64,000 nucleotides of DNA from Corallium rubrum (lineage: Eukaryota; Cnidaria; Anthozoa; Scleralcyonacea; Coralliidae), in assembly GCA_964035015.1 (NCBI GenBank), contig OZ035998.1, forward strand, positions 52,176,947-52,240,946, in the 5' to 3' direction. Below the pieces are notes generated by a model, which saw only the letters and a program-made list of their open reading frames with translations, was not told the origin of the DNA and ran no database searches. Positions 1-53,559 of this stretch are shown here, piece by piece. A program made the position numbers and the translations under genes. The first letter of the stretch is position 1. Each line of letters opens with the position of its first letter.

Positions 1-1072
1 ATCCAATCAAATGCGTAGTTCAAAACGAACTTTAAACTGAACTTCCCAACGAACTTGCGAACTTCGGAACGAACTTCCGAAGATTTGCCGGTAAAAAGCT
101 CAATAAGTGAGTTAAATGACTAAGAAAGCGGTCTTTAGTTTTTAATAACCATATTTCATTTGTGTGTCTTTATGATGAGTTGAAGCTAGGAAATTTTGAT
201 TTGACTGATTAATTTTGATTTGATTTAGTTTTTTAATTTAATTCTATGGAATCTCGAAAACTGCCATGCCATTTCACGTTTCACAAAAAATTACGGGAAC
301 GTTTAATCAACTCTGTGACAATTAAGTATAGATTGAAGCTGAATAGATTGAAGGTCATATTCTGCAGAATCATTGATTTGGTCCACAGTTGTAGGGGGTC
401 TGGGGGCATGCTCCCCCGGAAACTTTTTGAAATTGGGGTATAAAATGGCATTTCCCGCGATCTGACAGCACATTTGAGCAAAAAGTTTTGAAACTTTTAA
501 AAATATTTTTAATGGCACATTTTATCATTTTCGCAAAAGATTTTGCCCAAATTGGATGTTTTCTGAAGTTTATTGAGAAAATTATACAGCATTATATATA
601 CTAAAATATTAGTTAACCAAACGAGACAAGCGCAACCCATGCTTTCTAAAGTGGACCATAAACATAGGGACCCTAGATCGTGGACGCGCGAGCGAGTATC
701 GATATATAGACTAGTAAGCGAGAGAGGCAAGCTAGTCTAGGACTCTAGGAGAATGATGGAGCGCTCTCGCAGATCAGAACAAATTAAACTTATAATCTTA
801 AAAATTATAAAATACGTAATGCTTAATCACAGTTCACGACAACTTCAGTACTTTATTCTCATTTCACGGACAAGCGGATGGAGATAAGATCGAATCGAAT
901 TAATGAAATGTCGTAGGCGGGCCAACTTCTAGCGGCCAAAATAAATATTTGCCTGAATAGCCGGATTTTGATAGTGGCCTGGGACTAGACCGCAGCACTA
1001 TGACATGTTGGGCATATGCACACTGATAGATCAGTGCATATGCAGGTATATATTTCTTTAGAAGAAATAATA
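1..1072. other. Left edge, no gene recognised
   Basis: AT-rich, with only short noise-like reading frames. Near 10-90 the word AACGAACTT recurs; a similar stretch lies at about 33,505-33,570. Around 390-440, GGGGGCATGCTCCCCCGG resembles the G/C-rich stretch at 61,470-61,520, so a dispersed repeat fragment is likely. Confidence 0.4.
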
Positions 1073-1197
1073 TTGGGCATTTCACTCGATTACATAGCAT
1101 GTTCTAGGGATTTTTGGTGAAGGAAAATTCGAGTGTAGAATATATACATATATATTCTACACTCGAATTTTCCTTCACCAAAAATCCCTAGAACATA
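1073..1197. repeat. tRNA-SINE tail fragment with perfect palindrome
   Basis: GGGCATTTCACTCGATTACA and the following ~50 bases match the tail of the SINE at 55,130-55,350 and the fragment at 15,465-15,620. From about 1098 the sequence is followed by its own reverse complement to 1197, forming a near-perfect palindrome of about 50-bp arms. Confidence 0.7.
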
Positions 1198-1490
1198 TAT
1201 ATTTCTTTGGTGGGCTAGCCTGATACAGTAACGAAGTCGTAACCGGTAGGTAACCGATATATGATCACGGGCGGCAGATCAGTCAGCAAAACCGCATGTA
1301 TTGTAAGTGCGGACGCTTATTACTCTAGTAACACTGGGATTACGGTCAATATACACTTTGCCTTGAGTTATCACTAGTACCATGGGTCTGTCCGGCTGAG
1401 AAAGAGGGCCCACAATAGGTTTATTTATCGTGAGTAGGGTTAACTGACGATTATTTTGATAAGAAGAAACGCCAAACGGCCCAAACGGGA

Positions 1491-3505
1491 TAATGGTCGT
1501 GGGTCGTGGGTAAAAAGTCGTGGGTCATGGGTAAAAAATCGTGGGTCGTGATTTTTCCCAAAAATTGTCGAAGGTGATTGCATTGTCAAGAGTAATCGAA
1601 AACATTAAATATTACAATCAGAAGTATTATCAACATCAATATTAAAAGGAATACGATTATACTAAATAATTTAAAGGTGAATCACAATCGCTACTGCATG
1701 CGCATTTACGGAGATATCGACGGGTCATGGGTGAGTTAAATTTGAAACCCGCGTTTCCATGCTATTATAGAACCAACCGCCTGAGTGAGCTAAGTGACTC
1801 TGAAACTTGTTTAATCGAAAGCTGAAATTTTGGAACGTTTCGCTTAGAACTTCACAAACTTTACGAAGAAAAGTATTCTGACTATGTACTTAATTCTGCC
1901 CATGCAAACAAATGTGCGTGAAAATTATTGTAAAGCGTATGACTGAACGTCATGCAGAGCAATATATTGTAAACGCACATTTATAGTTTTCAAAATATTA
2001 GTAATTGCGTTTAAATAAGTCCGCGGAAACGCCGTGTGCGTTTGGAAAAAATAGGCATGTCCAGACATGCATGTATCTACTGCATCAATCATGCCTATAG
2101 CTACTATATAGTAAAAACAATGCTGTAATTACTGTATGTACTTGTAGTGACCTTGTATTCAGAGCTGAACAAGATTTTTGTCAAGATTGTCAATGCTAGC
2201 CATGCTGTGTTTTTAAGAAAGGAACTCAGAGTAAAGCCTTAAAGCACAGGAGGCTGAGCACTAACAGCTCTACTCATATCATGTGCATGGTCACCCATTC
2301 AAATACTAACTCAATCAAGTTAGGCTTTACTTTGGTCCTCGTCGTAAGAGGCAGTGTGATCATAGCTTGACTATTAAAGCTATGGTACTATTTAAAACCT
2401 ATGGTAATAAAGTATGGTTGTTGTAAAGTTTAGTAGGCCCATCAAATTTTAATACAGTACATCAACAACAGCTCACAAAATTGACTAATAAAGTATTTAA
2501 ATAACTTTGTTACAACAATTTGTCAAATAATTATAATGCAATCCAGTTGGAATCTGAAGTAGAACTGCTGTAAAGTTTAGAAATAATGAAGTTGTGAACG
2601 AAGATCTCCAGCAATTGTCATCAAAATTATGAAAGCAGCTATACATTAATTGTTCTTCAAGATCAAGTAGACATATACTGTATATGCATGCATGCAGTAA
2701 AAGGTAGAATAAATGTTTGGCATTCATGACATAAATTTTTGTATGACATTGACATTACTGCAGCATACAATTTAATTACCCCATTATTATTCATTATAAA
2801 TATAAAGGCTTGCCGTTTCGCACTCTCTACATAGCCTGTCACTGACATTTGCCTATTGTACAATATGTTATTTAATAGCATAATAATTTCGCTCATGAAC
2901 CACCACAGGTTTTGCACATTGTTGCTTGATCATGAAGCTAGTTTTGTTTTCTTAGAAGAAAATTCCATTTCTGTTCAGCAATGCACAGCCTTGTCAGTTT
3001 ACAAAGCTCGATCTGACTGCTGAATACATGTAAACATGTTGGTCATATAAATTGCCTCGTCTGAATATGAAATTGTCCAAAGAAAAACGTATCATTCCAA
3101 CATCTATAGTACATCACATTTAATTGACAACGATTCATACTTAAAGTACTTACTAAGCTTGTAAAACTTCTATTCTTGAAATAAATATCTCGCTCCCTGA
3201 ATATCTCACTCAATAAACTCCATGCTGCCATAGCATTGACTTACATGAAGTACTATACTACACTTACAATTTTGGCTTCGGTGGTTTGTCGTGAGTCAAT
3301 CGTTGAATTCTATGTTTTGATTGGCTCCGAGGGCATTCTATTGTTAACTTAACTTAACTTAACTTAACTTAACTTAACTTAACTTAACTTAACAGCGCGA
3401 CAACATTATATCTACTGCTTCGCAGTAGATACAAAAATCAGGACCCACGACTTTTTACCCACGACCCACGACATTTTACCCACGACCCACGACCCACGAC
3501 CATTA
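1491..3505. mobile_element. ~2-kb element with GTGGGTCGTGGGT inverted ends
   Basis: Left end TAATGGTCGTGGGTCGTGGG with further CGTGGGT copies to about 1556; the right end (3436-3505) is the reverse complement, ending in CCATTA. The interior is AT-rich, codes for nothing recognisable and has an AACTT pentamer array at 3342-3392. It looks like a non-autonomous DNA element; I see no clear target duplication. Confidence 0.5.
3342..3392. repeat. (AACTT)n microsatellite
   Basis: About ten uninterrupted AACTT pentamers inside the ~2-kb element, near its right end. Confidence 0.9.
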
Positions 3506-3819
3506 GCTACTCCCCATATCGACATGTCGAGCAGGATTTCCGATACGTCGGGATTAGGGATAGTAATAAGAAACCTATTGTGAATCCTCAGAAAAGCTTG
3601 GCCGATTTGAAGAAAGATCTGAAGAGAACTGAAAATAAGAGTATTGTTTTATTTCTAGAGTTCCGCTATTTTTCCAGTTATTCAAAAATTGAGCAATAGT
3701 GAACCACTTTTCTCGGCTGATGCCCGTATAACAATGCTTTGCAGAGTCATAGTAGTTTTGCGTCATGTTCCGTTGGGTTGTCAAGGTGTCCAAGCATGAT
3801 GGCGTCGTCTAGCTTCTTC

Positions 3820-4020
3820 TTATTGGTGCCCTTACGTTGACGTCACGTGATCGTATTTATTTTTGTTACTCCTCACGTTCGTATTGTGATAAAACATAGT
3901 TTAAAATCATTTGAACAATGCCAGTAGACACACTGAGTTATTGCTTTGTGGCCTCAAAGAAACATTATCAGGAAGCGTACTTGTAATGAGGATGTACCAA
4001 GCGCATGAATGAGACAAGAA
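3820..4020 (+). promoter_or_regulatory. Candidate Par-3 promoter and 5' leader
   Basis: About 175 bp before the start is ATTGGT (inverted CCAAT, 3822-3827), then TGACGTCA (CRE, 3838-3845) overlapping CACGTG (E-box, 3844-3849). The leader has a 22-codon upstream ORF (ATG at 3918, stop ending 3986) and a shorter one after it. No clear TATA box. The motifs are visible; their use is inference. Confidence 0.45.
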
Positions 4021-46234
<42,214 letters not shown>

Positions 46235-47640
46235 GGCAAATTTGTATGTGGTTGTTTACACTTTTTGTTTTTTGTTTGTTTTTTTAATTCAAAAAAGCTA
46301 AAATTAGATTAGTAATATTTGTAATCAACAAGCTTTATCCCGTCACTGCTATTCATCATTTGCCATTTACAATACGAATAGAAGACTGGTAACGAGATAA
46401 GACCGCTATGATACTTGGGATTGTTTGCCGGAACAGTAGTTTCGTTACCAAATGGCTTCAAGTTTATGTCCAATATCAGCATATCCTGTCATCTAGAATT
46501 GTGAAATGGTCTAGAATTCAGGATAACCCTGAATATTAAAGAAATGAAACCGCAGCCCTCCAGAAAGAAAGTCCCACCTCTCAGACCTCAACCACAACCC
46601 CCCTACTGTGTTTTTTTTGTTATATTATATATCAAAGTGAGAGGATTAGTCTTGGTCATGCCTACATGAAGTACTTGGTATATTTTACCAAATATGTCGT
46701 CAAACAGTGAGTCTCAATATTTTCGCAATTTTCTGGGTCACCTAACCCCAATAAAAACCTTAACCCGAGTCAAAAACCTTGGTTTACCGCCTAGCCTTTT
46801 GGAAAAATATATTTAATTAACGACATATTTTGGAAAAGCCTGGGGGCGTCACTGCTTTTGACTCGTCCCTTTTAGCGCCTGGCAGTAGTAGTTTGAGCTC
46901 GATCCCAGATCTTCTCTCGTTTTGCTCATGACAAATTATTGTAATTTCAAGCGTCAAAGTTCTTACGCTTTTCACAGCTGGCTGTTGGAAGATTTTTAAT
47001 GTAGATGTTAACTACTTTTCTTTTTTGAAAATCAATGAAAAGACTTTTGTACTTATAAATATTTTAAATTGATTAATTTTGTATATCATATAAATACCTA
47101 ATGATTGAATAATTTACAAACCAAGATTTTTACAATAGATATCAAGTTATTTGACTAAATGTATTATGCATATAATTGTGGAATTGAGAAAATTGAAAAC
47201 GATTTGTAAAAATGTGCTAAAATGTTTGATATCTTGTTAACTTTATTTTTGGACAGTGCTTGCTATGTATGTACAGTTACATTTTTAATACAGTGAACTC
47301 TATATACAACTGCATGGAGTGATATCTTTGTGGCGGACAATGTGCCAGGCATGTAGGCCCGGTCTTGTCAAATCTGGTCAAAAGACTGCGTGGAAGACTG
47401 GAACTATACGTACTTCAGGCCTACATGTCCGCCATGTTTGGCTTCAATCGTTGCCCGGTCAATGACCAGCAGATATCACTATTAAATACGGCCGTCGCGG
47501 TCGTATTATACGACTGTGGCACGACTTTGATTCAAACGATGTATTTTTCATGAGCCGTATCTAATGCATAAATTATATAGTAATGTTTAATGTATGATAT
47601 TACCCCACCAGTTTGAATGCGAATATGCATTTAATTATAT
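46235..47640. other. Par-3 3' flank, probable 3' UTR and spacer
   Basis: AT-rich, no gene. One AATAAA (46,750-46,755) could serve polyadenylation, but others are possible. A short inverted repeat built on AGGCCTACATGTCCGCC lies near 47,330-47,440. Confidence 0.45.
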
Positions 47641-47649
47641 TCGACTCAA

Positions 47650-48180
47650 ATGGGGGATTCAAGATGGCGGCTCAAGCGGGCAAAAGCTCAAGTGATCCTA
47701 ACGGGACAAATTACTTTGAGTGACTCTCAGAACAAGACAAACTAATTACTGTGCGGAATAGCTCTAGCTCAACAACAGCAGTATGTTTGGGAAAAATACA
47801 AGTTTCTTTTCGCAACGTCAAAATTATGGATCGTTAAATTGGTATATTTTATGTAATAGATCTTCTAGCTTGCTTTTGTTTTACTCGTTTTTTGGCTTTA
47901 CGTTTTCTAGAAATACATTTCTTAGGAAACTTTCGTTTTTCGTTGACGTATAGATTGCGAAATGTAAACAAAACACTAGCCACAGCCAATCTTTAACTCT
48001 GGTGAATGGCTGTAATTGTTAACCAAAACTATCAAAAACACTTCTGTCATGAATATATTCTCGTTTTCTGTTAACTTGAAGCAGTAATTTTCCAGTAGAA
48101 CCTCTCAATTGTTTTCGCTAATTTGGTCACTTCAGTCGCCATCTTGAATTTGCCCGCTTGAGCCGCCATTTTGGAGCTCA
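47650..48180. repeat. Foldback with AAGATGGCGGC ends
   Basis: ATTCAAGATGGCGGCTCAAG and CGGGCAAA on the left; TTTGCCCGCTTGAGCCGCCA on the right. AAGATGGCGGC is the consensus recognised by the YY1 zinc-finger protein in animals; whether it functions here is unknown. Confidence 0.65.
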
Positions 48181-48189
48181 AAAGTTCAC

Positions 48190-48581
48190 CCGATCCGCAC
48201 GTTGTATCTAATAAACTACTAGACATTATATACACATTGTATCCAGTAAGTTACTGGAAATTGTTTAATTCTAAGATGCGCCAGTTAACGGATTAAAAGT
48301 CACTGCGCATCCCACAGTCTTTGTCAAGAACTGTTGACCATAAGTTACAAACACTATTAGGGTGGTTGGCGGGGGAGGACGAGTAATAACCCACCCCCAC
48401 CCCCCGACACTTCAAGTTAGGGTTACCCCCGGGAAACTCACATTTTTGAGATTAGGGTTAGGGGGTTCAGGGGGGGGAAGGGTTTCATTAATAACCTCTT
48501 TATTAAACAATTTCCAGTAACTTACTGGATACAATGTGTATATAATGTCTAGTAGTTTATTAGGTACAACGTTCGGATCGG
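48190..48581. mobile_element. Foldback element, 80-bp arms, G-rich loop
   Basis: CCGATCCGCACGTTGTATCT at the left, and its inverse at the right; the arms (48,190-48,269 and 48,502-48,581) differ at only a few positions. The loop contains C- and G-rich runs. Confidence 0.88.
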
Positions 48582-48627
48582 CTGAAAAGTTGGACCACTA
48601 TACACAGCCAGCGGGTTATACCCACTG

Positions 48628-48862
48628 ACCTATATAACTGGACTGCGGATCCCCGATACTTTTGTATTACGAAGTATCCCCAATTGAACGGCGCCATCTT
48701 CTGGTTTGCTTTTCTGTTTTTTTGATTTTCTGGTTTGCTGATTGGTTAATTTTAGACCTAACAAGATGGCGTCCTATTAGGGTCATCTGTGATTGGTCAA
48801 TTTTGCAGCTCAGATCTAACAAGATGGCGCCTGTTGGCATGCAGTCCAGTTATATAGAGGTC
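48628..48862. repeat. Inverted repeat ending CTATATAACTGGACTGC
   Basis: CCTATATAACTGGACTGC and inverse GCAGTCCAGTTATATAGAGG bracket two CAAGATGGCG words and a GGCGCCATCTT. Confidence 0.65.
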
Positions 48863-49102
48863 CGTGGTTATATTAAGGTAGCTGTCGAGAGTTTAGTAGT
48901 GAGTTCAGTGTTTATAATAGTGGTAATACTGGAGAAAGTTTCGGTATATCACAATATTTGGCTTTTCACTTGATTAAACTATAAACTCCATCGATTAATA
49001 ATTAGTATAAGGGTTAATGTTCACAAGTTTGATAGAGGATTTATGTTACCTTGCGGAGCAAGCTATAAAATGCCAAATATATTATTTCTCATGAATCATG
49101 AA

Positions 49103-50325
49103 TCAGTTTGCTGGGGTGTTGCCTGAATTAAATAATTGCCAAAACAGTTCAAATGCATCACATCCATTTGTGTTATTCATTTCCATTATATTACTCACAG
49201 CCTGGACAAAATATTCCACTTGCAGATCATTTAATCTTTCTTCCAGAATTTCTAGAAACTTGCACTCGTCATCTAAAGTTCGAGGAACATAATGTAATGG
49301 GTTTTCTATCAGTTCTTTGATCATGTAGCTACAGATAGTAATTAATTCTTCAGGATAACCATCAAGCAAATTGATTGAAGGGTAAAAAAAATTGGGCAAC
49401 AAACCATTCCTCAAGAACTCATTCAATTTTTGGAAAAGCATTTTAATGGCTTCTTCGAAATCGACTTCACCAAATCCGTCTCCTTCTTCTTCCATCAACC
49501 ACAACATCGTTGTCTTGCAAAAGTAAGATGGCATTGTTTTACCACCACTTTCAAATTTTTTGATGTTGGCGTAAAACATAATCTTGAAAAGACAATAGAT
49601 ATTTCGTTGATTCTCTGTGTACGTGGATGTATAAAGCATCTCAACTTTGGAAAATGATAATCGCCAAACGTTGCTTGCTTCGATTTCGTTTTCAACTTTA
49701 GGAGGTGCTTTAGCGACAATAGATAACAAATTTTGAGCTTGAAAAACAAGTTGAGGATTGGGCCATTTTCGTTTACGATTCACCCACTGTTGATATTGCA
49801 ATTGATCAGGCCATGAAGATAACTCAATGCAGGGCACAGTATCAATTTGTACTTCAATTAGAACTTCTTCTGCTGATTTTATTTTAATCACTGTTAATGC
49901 TGATGGACCATCTGTTGTAAACATAACTTCGGCTTGACTCGGTTCATCAGGTTGGAACAGTATGTCTGCGGCAAGCTCGTATGCTTTTTTCTTTGACTCT
50001 GTTGTAAAAAACAAGCTTTTCACAAACTTTAGCACTGAAGAATAGCAAACATCTTTAGTTTGGTTCTTTGGATCAGCTTTAGTCAAGTTGTGATATACAT
50101 TTCTAACGTCATCATTCATAGATTGCAATAAGTCATTGGTTGTTAACATAAAGAATCCTGGCGAGTTATTAATAGGTTCAAGCTTCTCTTTTATCGTAGC
50201 GTCTTCTATCTTTCCAATTGGTGTCATAAAATCAACCTCAAGAAGGCGAACTATATCATCAAATCGAAAGCATTTAGCCCACAACGCTCCTTCTTTCAGA
50301 CTGCCACTAGCAAATGTTTGTTTAA
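49103..50325 (-). CDS. cGAS-like gene, exon 2 (core of the protein)
   Basis: An in-frame TGA at 50,329-50,327 limits the exon; AG at 50,327-50,326 is the acceptor that keeps the GS motif in frame. All later codons to TAA are open. A reading that starts at 50,284 would lose the GS motif, so I prefer the spliced form. Confidence 0.85.
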
Positions 50326-51420
50326 CTCATTCTGGTCCGGCCCTATTGTCATCGTCCGCCGGTGAACGATGACTTCGATTCGTTGTGGATCTGCGAGGTT
50401 TTGACCAAAATTACCCCCCACGGGCTTAAAATGACCCTGAAAGATCCCTTTTTAAAATGAGACCTTTATAATGATATGCCATGAAGTACTACCCGAGCTC
50501 TGAAGCGAGGAAATTTGATCCGGAAGTCTGCTCGTGGCGCGACGAGACAAGATGAACAAAATGGCTTTTTTTGGTCAATATATAAGCGAAACCAACCAAA
50601 TTTTTTGCTGTAACAACTCCTAAAGTGAGTATAAGCATTTGTTTGATGTAATTATTTCGTAGATTAGCAGTAATTTGGTAAAATTTGACAAAAAGAACTC
50701 AGCCGGTCGGCCATTTTTTCGAACAAAATTTGCCTCGACTTGTCGGCGTTGTAATGGCAAACAGGAGTAAATATCATGCAAAATAACAACAAATCTGAAT
50801 AGCTGACTTAAAAACGATCTTAATGATGTATTATGGTTGTATGTTCTTGTATAATTCTGTTTTAATTTGTAAATTTCCAAAATAAGTGACGATCCCGCTC
50901 GAGCGGCACCACGGGGGGTCGCCCAATGAAAAATACTAAAAAATCAATATAATATTCGCATTTTATTATATTGCTTTAATTTTTTCAATTTGAATTTGTG
51001 AAATAGTGCTTTTCATTTTACTTCCCCAAAGTTTGGTGCTAAAGTCATTTATTGTTTAAATATTTAACATTTTGTTGTAGATTATAATAATAATATTAAT
51101 AATAATTAGCATAAATTAGCATAATTTGCAAAATGGGTTGTCTGACAAGACCCGACAACCCAAAATTTGAATAGTAGAGGTAAAAACGATTCAAATGATA
51201 TATTGTGGTATTATTTTTGTGTTATTATGGCATGCTAATTCACAAATTTGCTGAGACCACCTGCTGTGAGTGATTTCGAGCCGGACAAGAATGACCAAAG
51301 ACCAATTCCTGGAGTTAAAGACTTACACTTCGCCTGAAGCTCGCATACATTTCTGAACTGCCCAGATAAACGTGAATCGATGGCACAAAGTTTTTTGATT
51401 GTGCTGTGTAGATTGTCCAT
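49103..51420 (-). CDS. cGAS-like / Mab-21 nucleotidyltransferase-fold protein, two exons
   Basis: Exon 1 51,420-51,327 (MDNLHSTIKKLCAIDSRLSG, 31 codons plus one base) with donor GTAAGT; exon 2 50,325-49,103. T plus TT makes Phe across the junction; total 439 codons including stop. Nucleotidyltransferase motif: FASGSLKEG (G39-S40), then E61-x-D63 in LLEVDFMTP and D193 in VQIDTVPCIEL, matching the catalytic triad pattern of cGAS-like receptors. The C-terminal half is the Mab-21 helical domain (SNVWRLSFSKVE, SYFCKTTMLWLMEEEGDG, GLLPNFFYPSINLLDGYPEE). Known active members make cyclic dinucleotides that signal through STING; others are not enzymes. No zinc-thumb H-C-C-C is evident. The exon 2 acceptor lacks a good pyrimidine tract, so exon 1 is less certain than the rest. 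Confidence 0.82.
51327..51420 (-). CDS. cGAS-like gene, candidate exon 1
   Basis: Reads MDNLHSTIKKLCAIDSRLSG then QFRNVCELQAK, compatible with the N-terminal helix that precedes the GS motif in this family. Perfect GTAAGT donor; a 1,001-bp intron to exon 2; phase fits. Confidence 0.55.
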
Positions 51421-51504
51421 CGATCATGCATGTTCTTCTCGACTGTCGTTCTAGGTGCCTTGCCCTTGGTTTATATACATTTAAAATATTTCTGATGTAA
51501 TACA

Positions 51505-51595
51505 AACATGTTTTCAATTGCTTTTTCAAATATGAAATATCGTCAACTACAAACATGTTTTCAATTGCTTTTTCAAATATGAAATATCGTCAACT
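51505..51595. repeat. Tandem 46-bp duplication upstream of the cGAS-like gene
   Basis: ACAAACATGTTTTCAATTGC through ATCGTCAACT occurs twice head to tail, identical or nearly so, about 90-180 bp upstream of the candidate start on the - strand. Confidence 0.85.
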
Positions 51596-51924
51596 TCCAA
51601 TAATAAACATTGCATACATGGGCTTAATATAATTTTTCACAGGACTTCCTGGAAGGTGTATTTTTTTGGGCTGCTGTGCGTGCATTATTACGATTAAATG
51701 AAAATTTTGATGACGGCAATGTTAACCCTCTGAGGCCTGGACCTCTCCCTGTGCTGAATAAAATCATCTGGCGTTAGCCAGAATAAAATACTCGTCTTCA
51801 GGCTTTAAAGGGTTAAGAACTAAATTTAAAAAAAAATACATATGTGTAAGTCAAAAGCTTCACCAGGCTGATGAGCCCCATGCAATCAGGGTGGAACAGT
51901 TCTCCGTCATTAATCACGTTTAAA

Positions 51925-52700
51925 TATTAAAATATTCTTTCTTTGCCAAACGTTTGAACCTTTCTTTCGCAATTTCCAAACACTCGCACTCGTCATTTGA
52001 CTTTTCGATCAGTTCTTTGATCGTGTAGCTACCTGAGATAGCAATTAATTCTTCAGAATAACCATCAAGCAAATTGATTGAAGGATAAAAAAAATAGCAT
52101 AATAATTTTTAATTATAATAATTTTTGGAAAAGCATTTTAATGGCTTCTTCGAAATCGACTTCACCAAATCCGTCTCCTTCTTCTTCCATCAACCACAAC
52201 ATCGTTGTCTTGCAAAAATAAGATGGCATTGTTTTACCATCACTTTCAAATTTTTTGATGTACTGTATAATAAAAGAGCAGGAGTGTTTATCAGATATAA
52301 AGACACGAGGCGAAGCCGAGTGTTTTTATATCTGATAAAACACGAACTGCGAGTTGATTATACGGCTTCAAAAACGAACCACTTGGTAAGTTGATTGGCG
52401 GAGTTAGTTTGAAAAATAACCTTGTCTGAGCCGAGAAAATCAAAGCTAAAGTTTATGTAAATCAGGAGAAATCTTTATCACATATAAAGATACGATACGG
52501 TCATGATTTTCTTTTGTGTTTTCCTCATGAATTATTAATGAGTTTTTGAAGTTGGCGTAAAACATGATCTTGAAAAGATAATAGATATTTCGTTGATTCT
52601 CTGTGTACGTGGATGAATAAAGCACTCAACTTTGGAAAGTGATAATCGCCAAACGTTGTTTGCTTCGATTTTGTTTTCAACTTTAGGAGGTGCTTTTAGC
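51925..52700 (-). pseudogene. Partial, broken paralogue of the cGAS-like gene
   Basis: Segments 51,990-52,085, 52,120-52,262 and 52,552-52,698 match parts of 49,300-49,700 closely. The 3' part is still readable (PSINLLDGYSEELIAI, IKELIEK, CECLEIAKERFK) but diverged. About 35 bases are replaced by AT-rich sequence near 52,100, a ~290-bp insertion splits the Mab-21 domain at 52,263, and the N-terminal half with the catalytic residues is absent. Confidence 0.8.
52263..52551. mobile_element. Insertion in the cGAS-like pseudogene
   Basis: Splits the codons between TTTTTTGATGT and TTGGCGTAAAACAT, which are adjacent in the intact gene. It contains TTTATCAGATATAAAGACAC and inverse around a GAGGCGAAGCCGAG hairpin tip. 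Confidence 0.75.
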
Positions 52701-53143
52701 TTTCTCAAACTCATTAATAATTCATGAGATAATCAATCAAGGGACTTGAAATACCAGGGAAGTACTGGGCAGAGGACTTGAAATATTATTTCTAGTCCAA
52801 GGACTGGAAATAATATTTCAAGTCCTTGGACTTGAAATATTACTTCACACAATCGGTTATTCATCCATACACTAATTACTAATGCACTAATTCATTTTGG
52901 GAATACACTAAGTGATTTTGAGAAGCCTCGGACTGGAACGAATTCCTCGTACTTGAAAACCCGGTCTAGTCCGAATTGGAGGCCTTTACATATTACATAA
53001 TATCGGTATCCAGTATAACAAATTTTGAAATTATTAATAATTCATAATGTTTCAGCCAATCCAATTTTTAGAAATACGTCACATGGATTTTGGCTAGAAA
53101 ACATGGCCAGAAAACTTTGACTTTCTAATTTTATAAATTTGTT

Positions 53144-53335
53144 CAAATAGACCACTTTTATAATGGCCGACGCTTTATATAAATATTCTTTTATGTCCAT
53201 CTAAATTAGCCTTTCTGGCCTCGTTATGAAGCAAAGATTCTTTTGAATTGCAGACACACAAACGAGGCCAGAAAGGCTATTAAAATGCACATAAAAGAAT
53301 ATTCAAATTAGTCGCTATTATGAAAGTGGTCTATA
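53144..53335. mobile_element. Foldback MITE
   Basis: AATAGACCACTTTTATAATGG and ATTCTTTTATGT on the left; inverted CATAAAAGAATATTC and TATTATGAAAGTGGTCTATA on the right; the core is TAGCCTTTCTGGCCTCGTT and inverse. Confidence 0.85.
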
Positions 53336-53363
53336 GCACGTTAAAACTGTTATTAATTAAGGA

Positions 53364-53536
53364 TTAAAGCACTCTTGCAGTGTGTTATCGGGATTTACAT
53401 CCACGAGTTCGCGAACAAGGAACGAGAAATTTAACACTGCACGAGGCGAAGCCGAGTGCAGTATTAAATTTCGAGTTCCTTGTTCGTGAACGAGTGGATG
53501 TAAATCCCGATAACACACGAACAATGAGTGCTTTAA
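53364..53536. mobile_element. Foldback element with GAGGCGAAGCCGAG tip
   Basis: TTAAAGCACTCTTGCAGTGT and inverse; GTGTTATCGGGATTTACATC in both arms; the hairpin tip is GCACGAGGCGAAGCCGAGTGC. Arms about 75 bp, nearly perfect. Confidence 0.88.
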
Positions 53537-53559
53537 ACGTGTTAATATTCAATTTGAGT

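Noticed and set aside
3342-3392. Telomeric repeat
   Set aside because: The unit is AACTT, not the animal telomere hexamer, and the array is short and internal.
50327-50420. Extension of the cGAS-like exon upstream through DDDNRAGPE
   Set aside because: The frame is open only beyond an in-frame TGA at 50,329-50,327. The spliced model to 51,327 explains the GS motif without readthrough.
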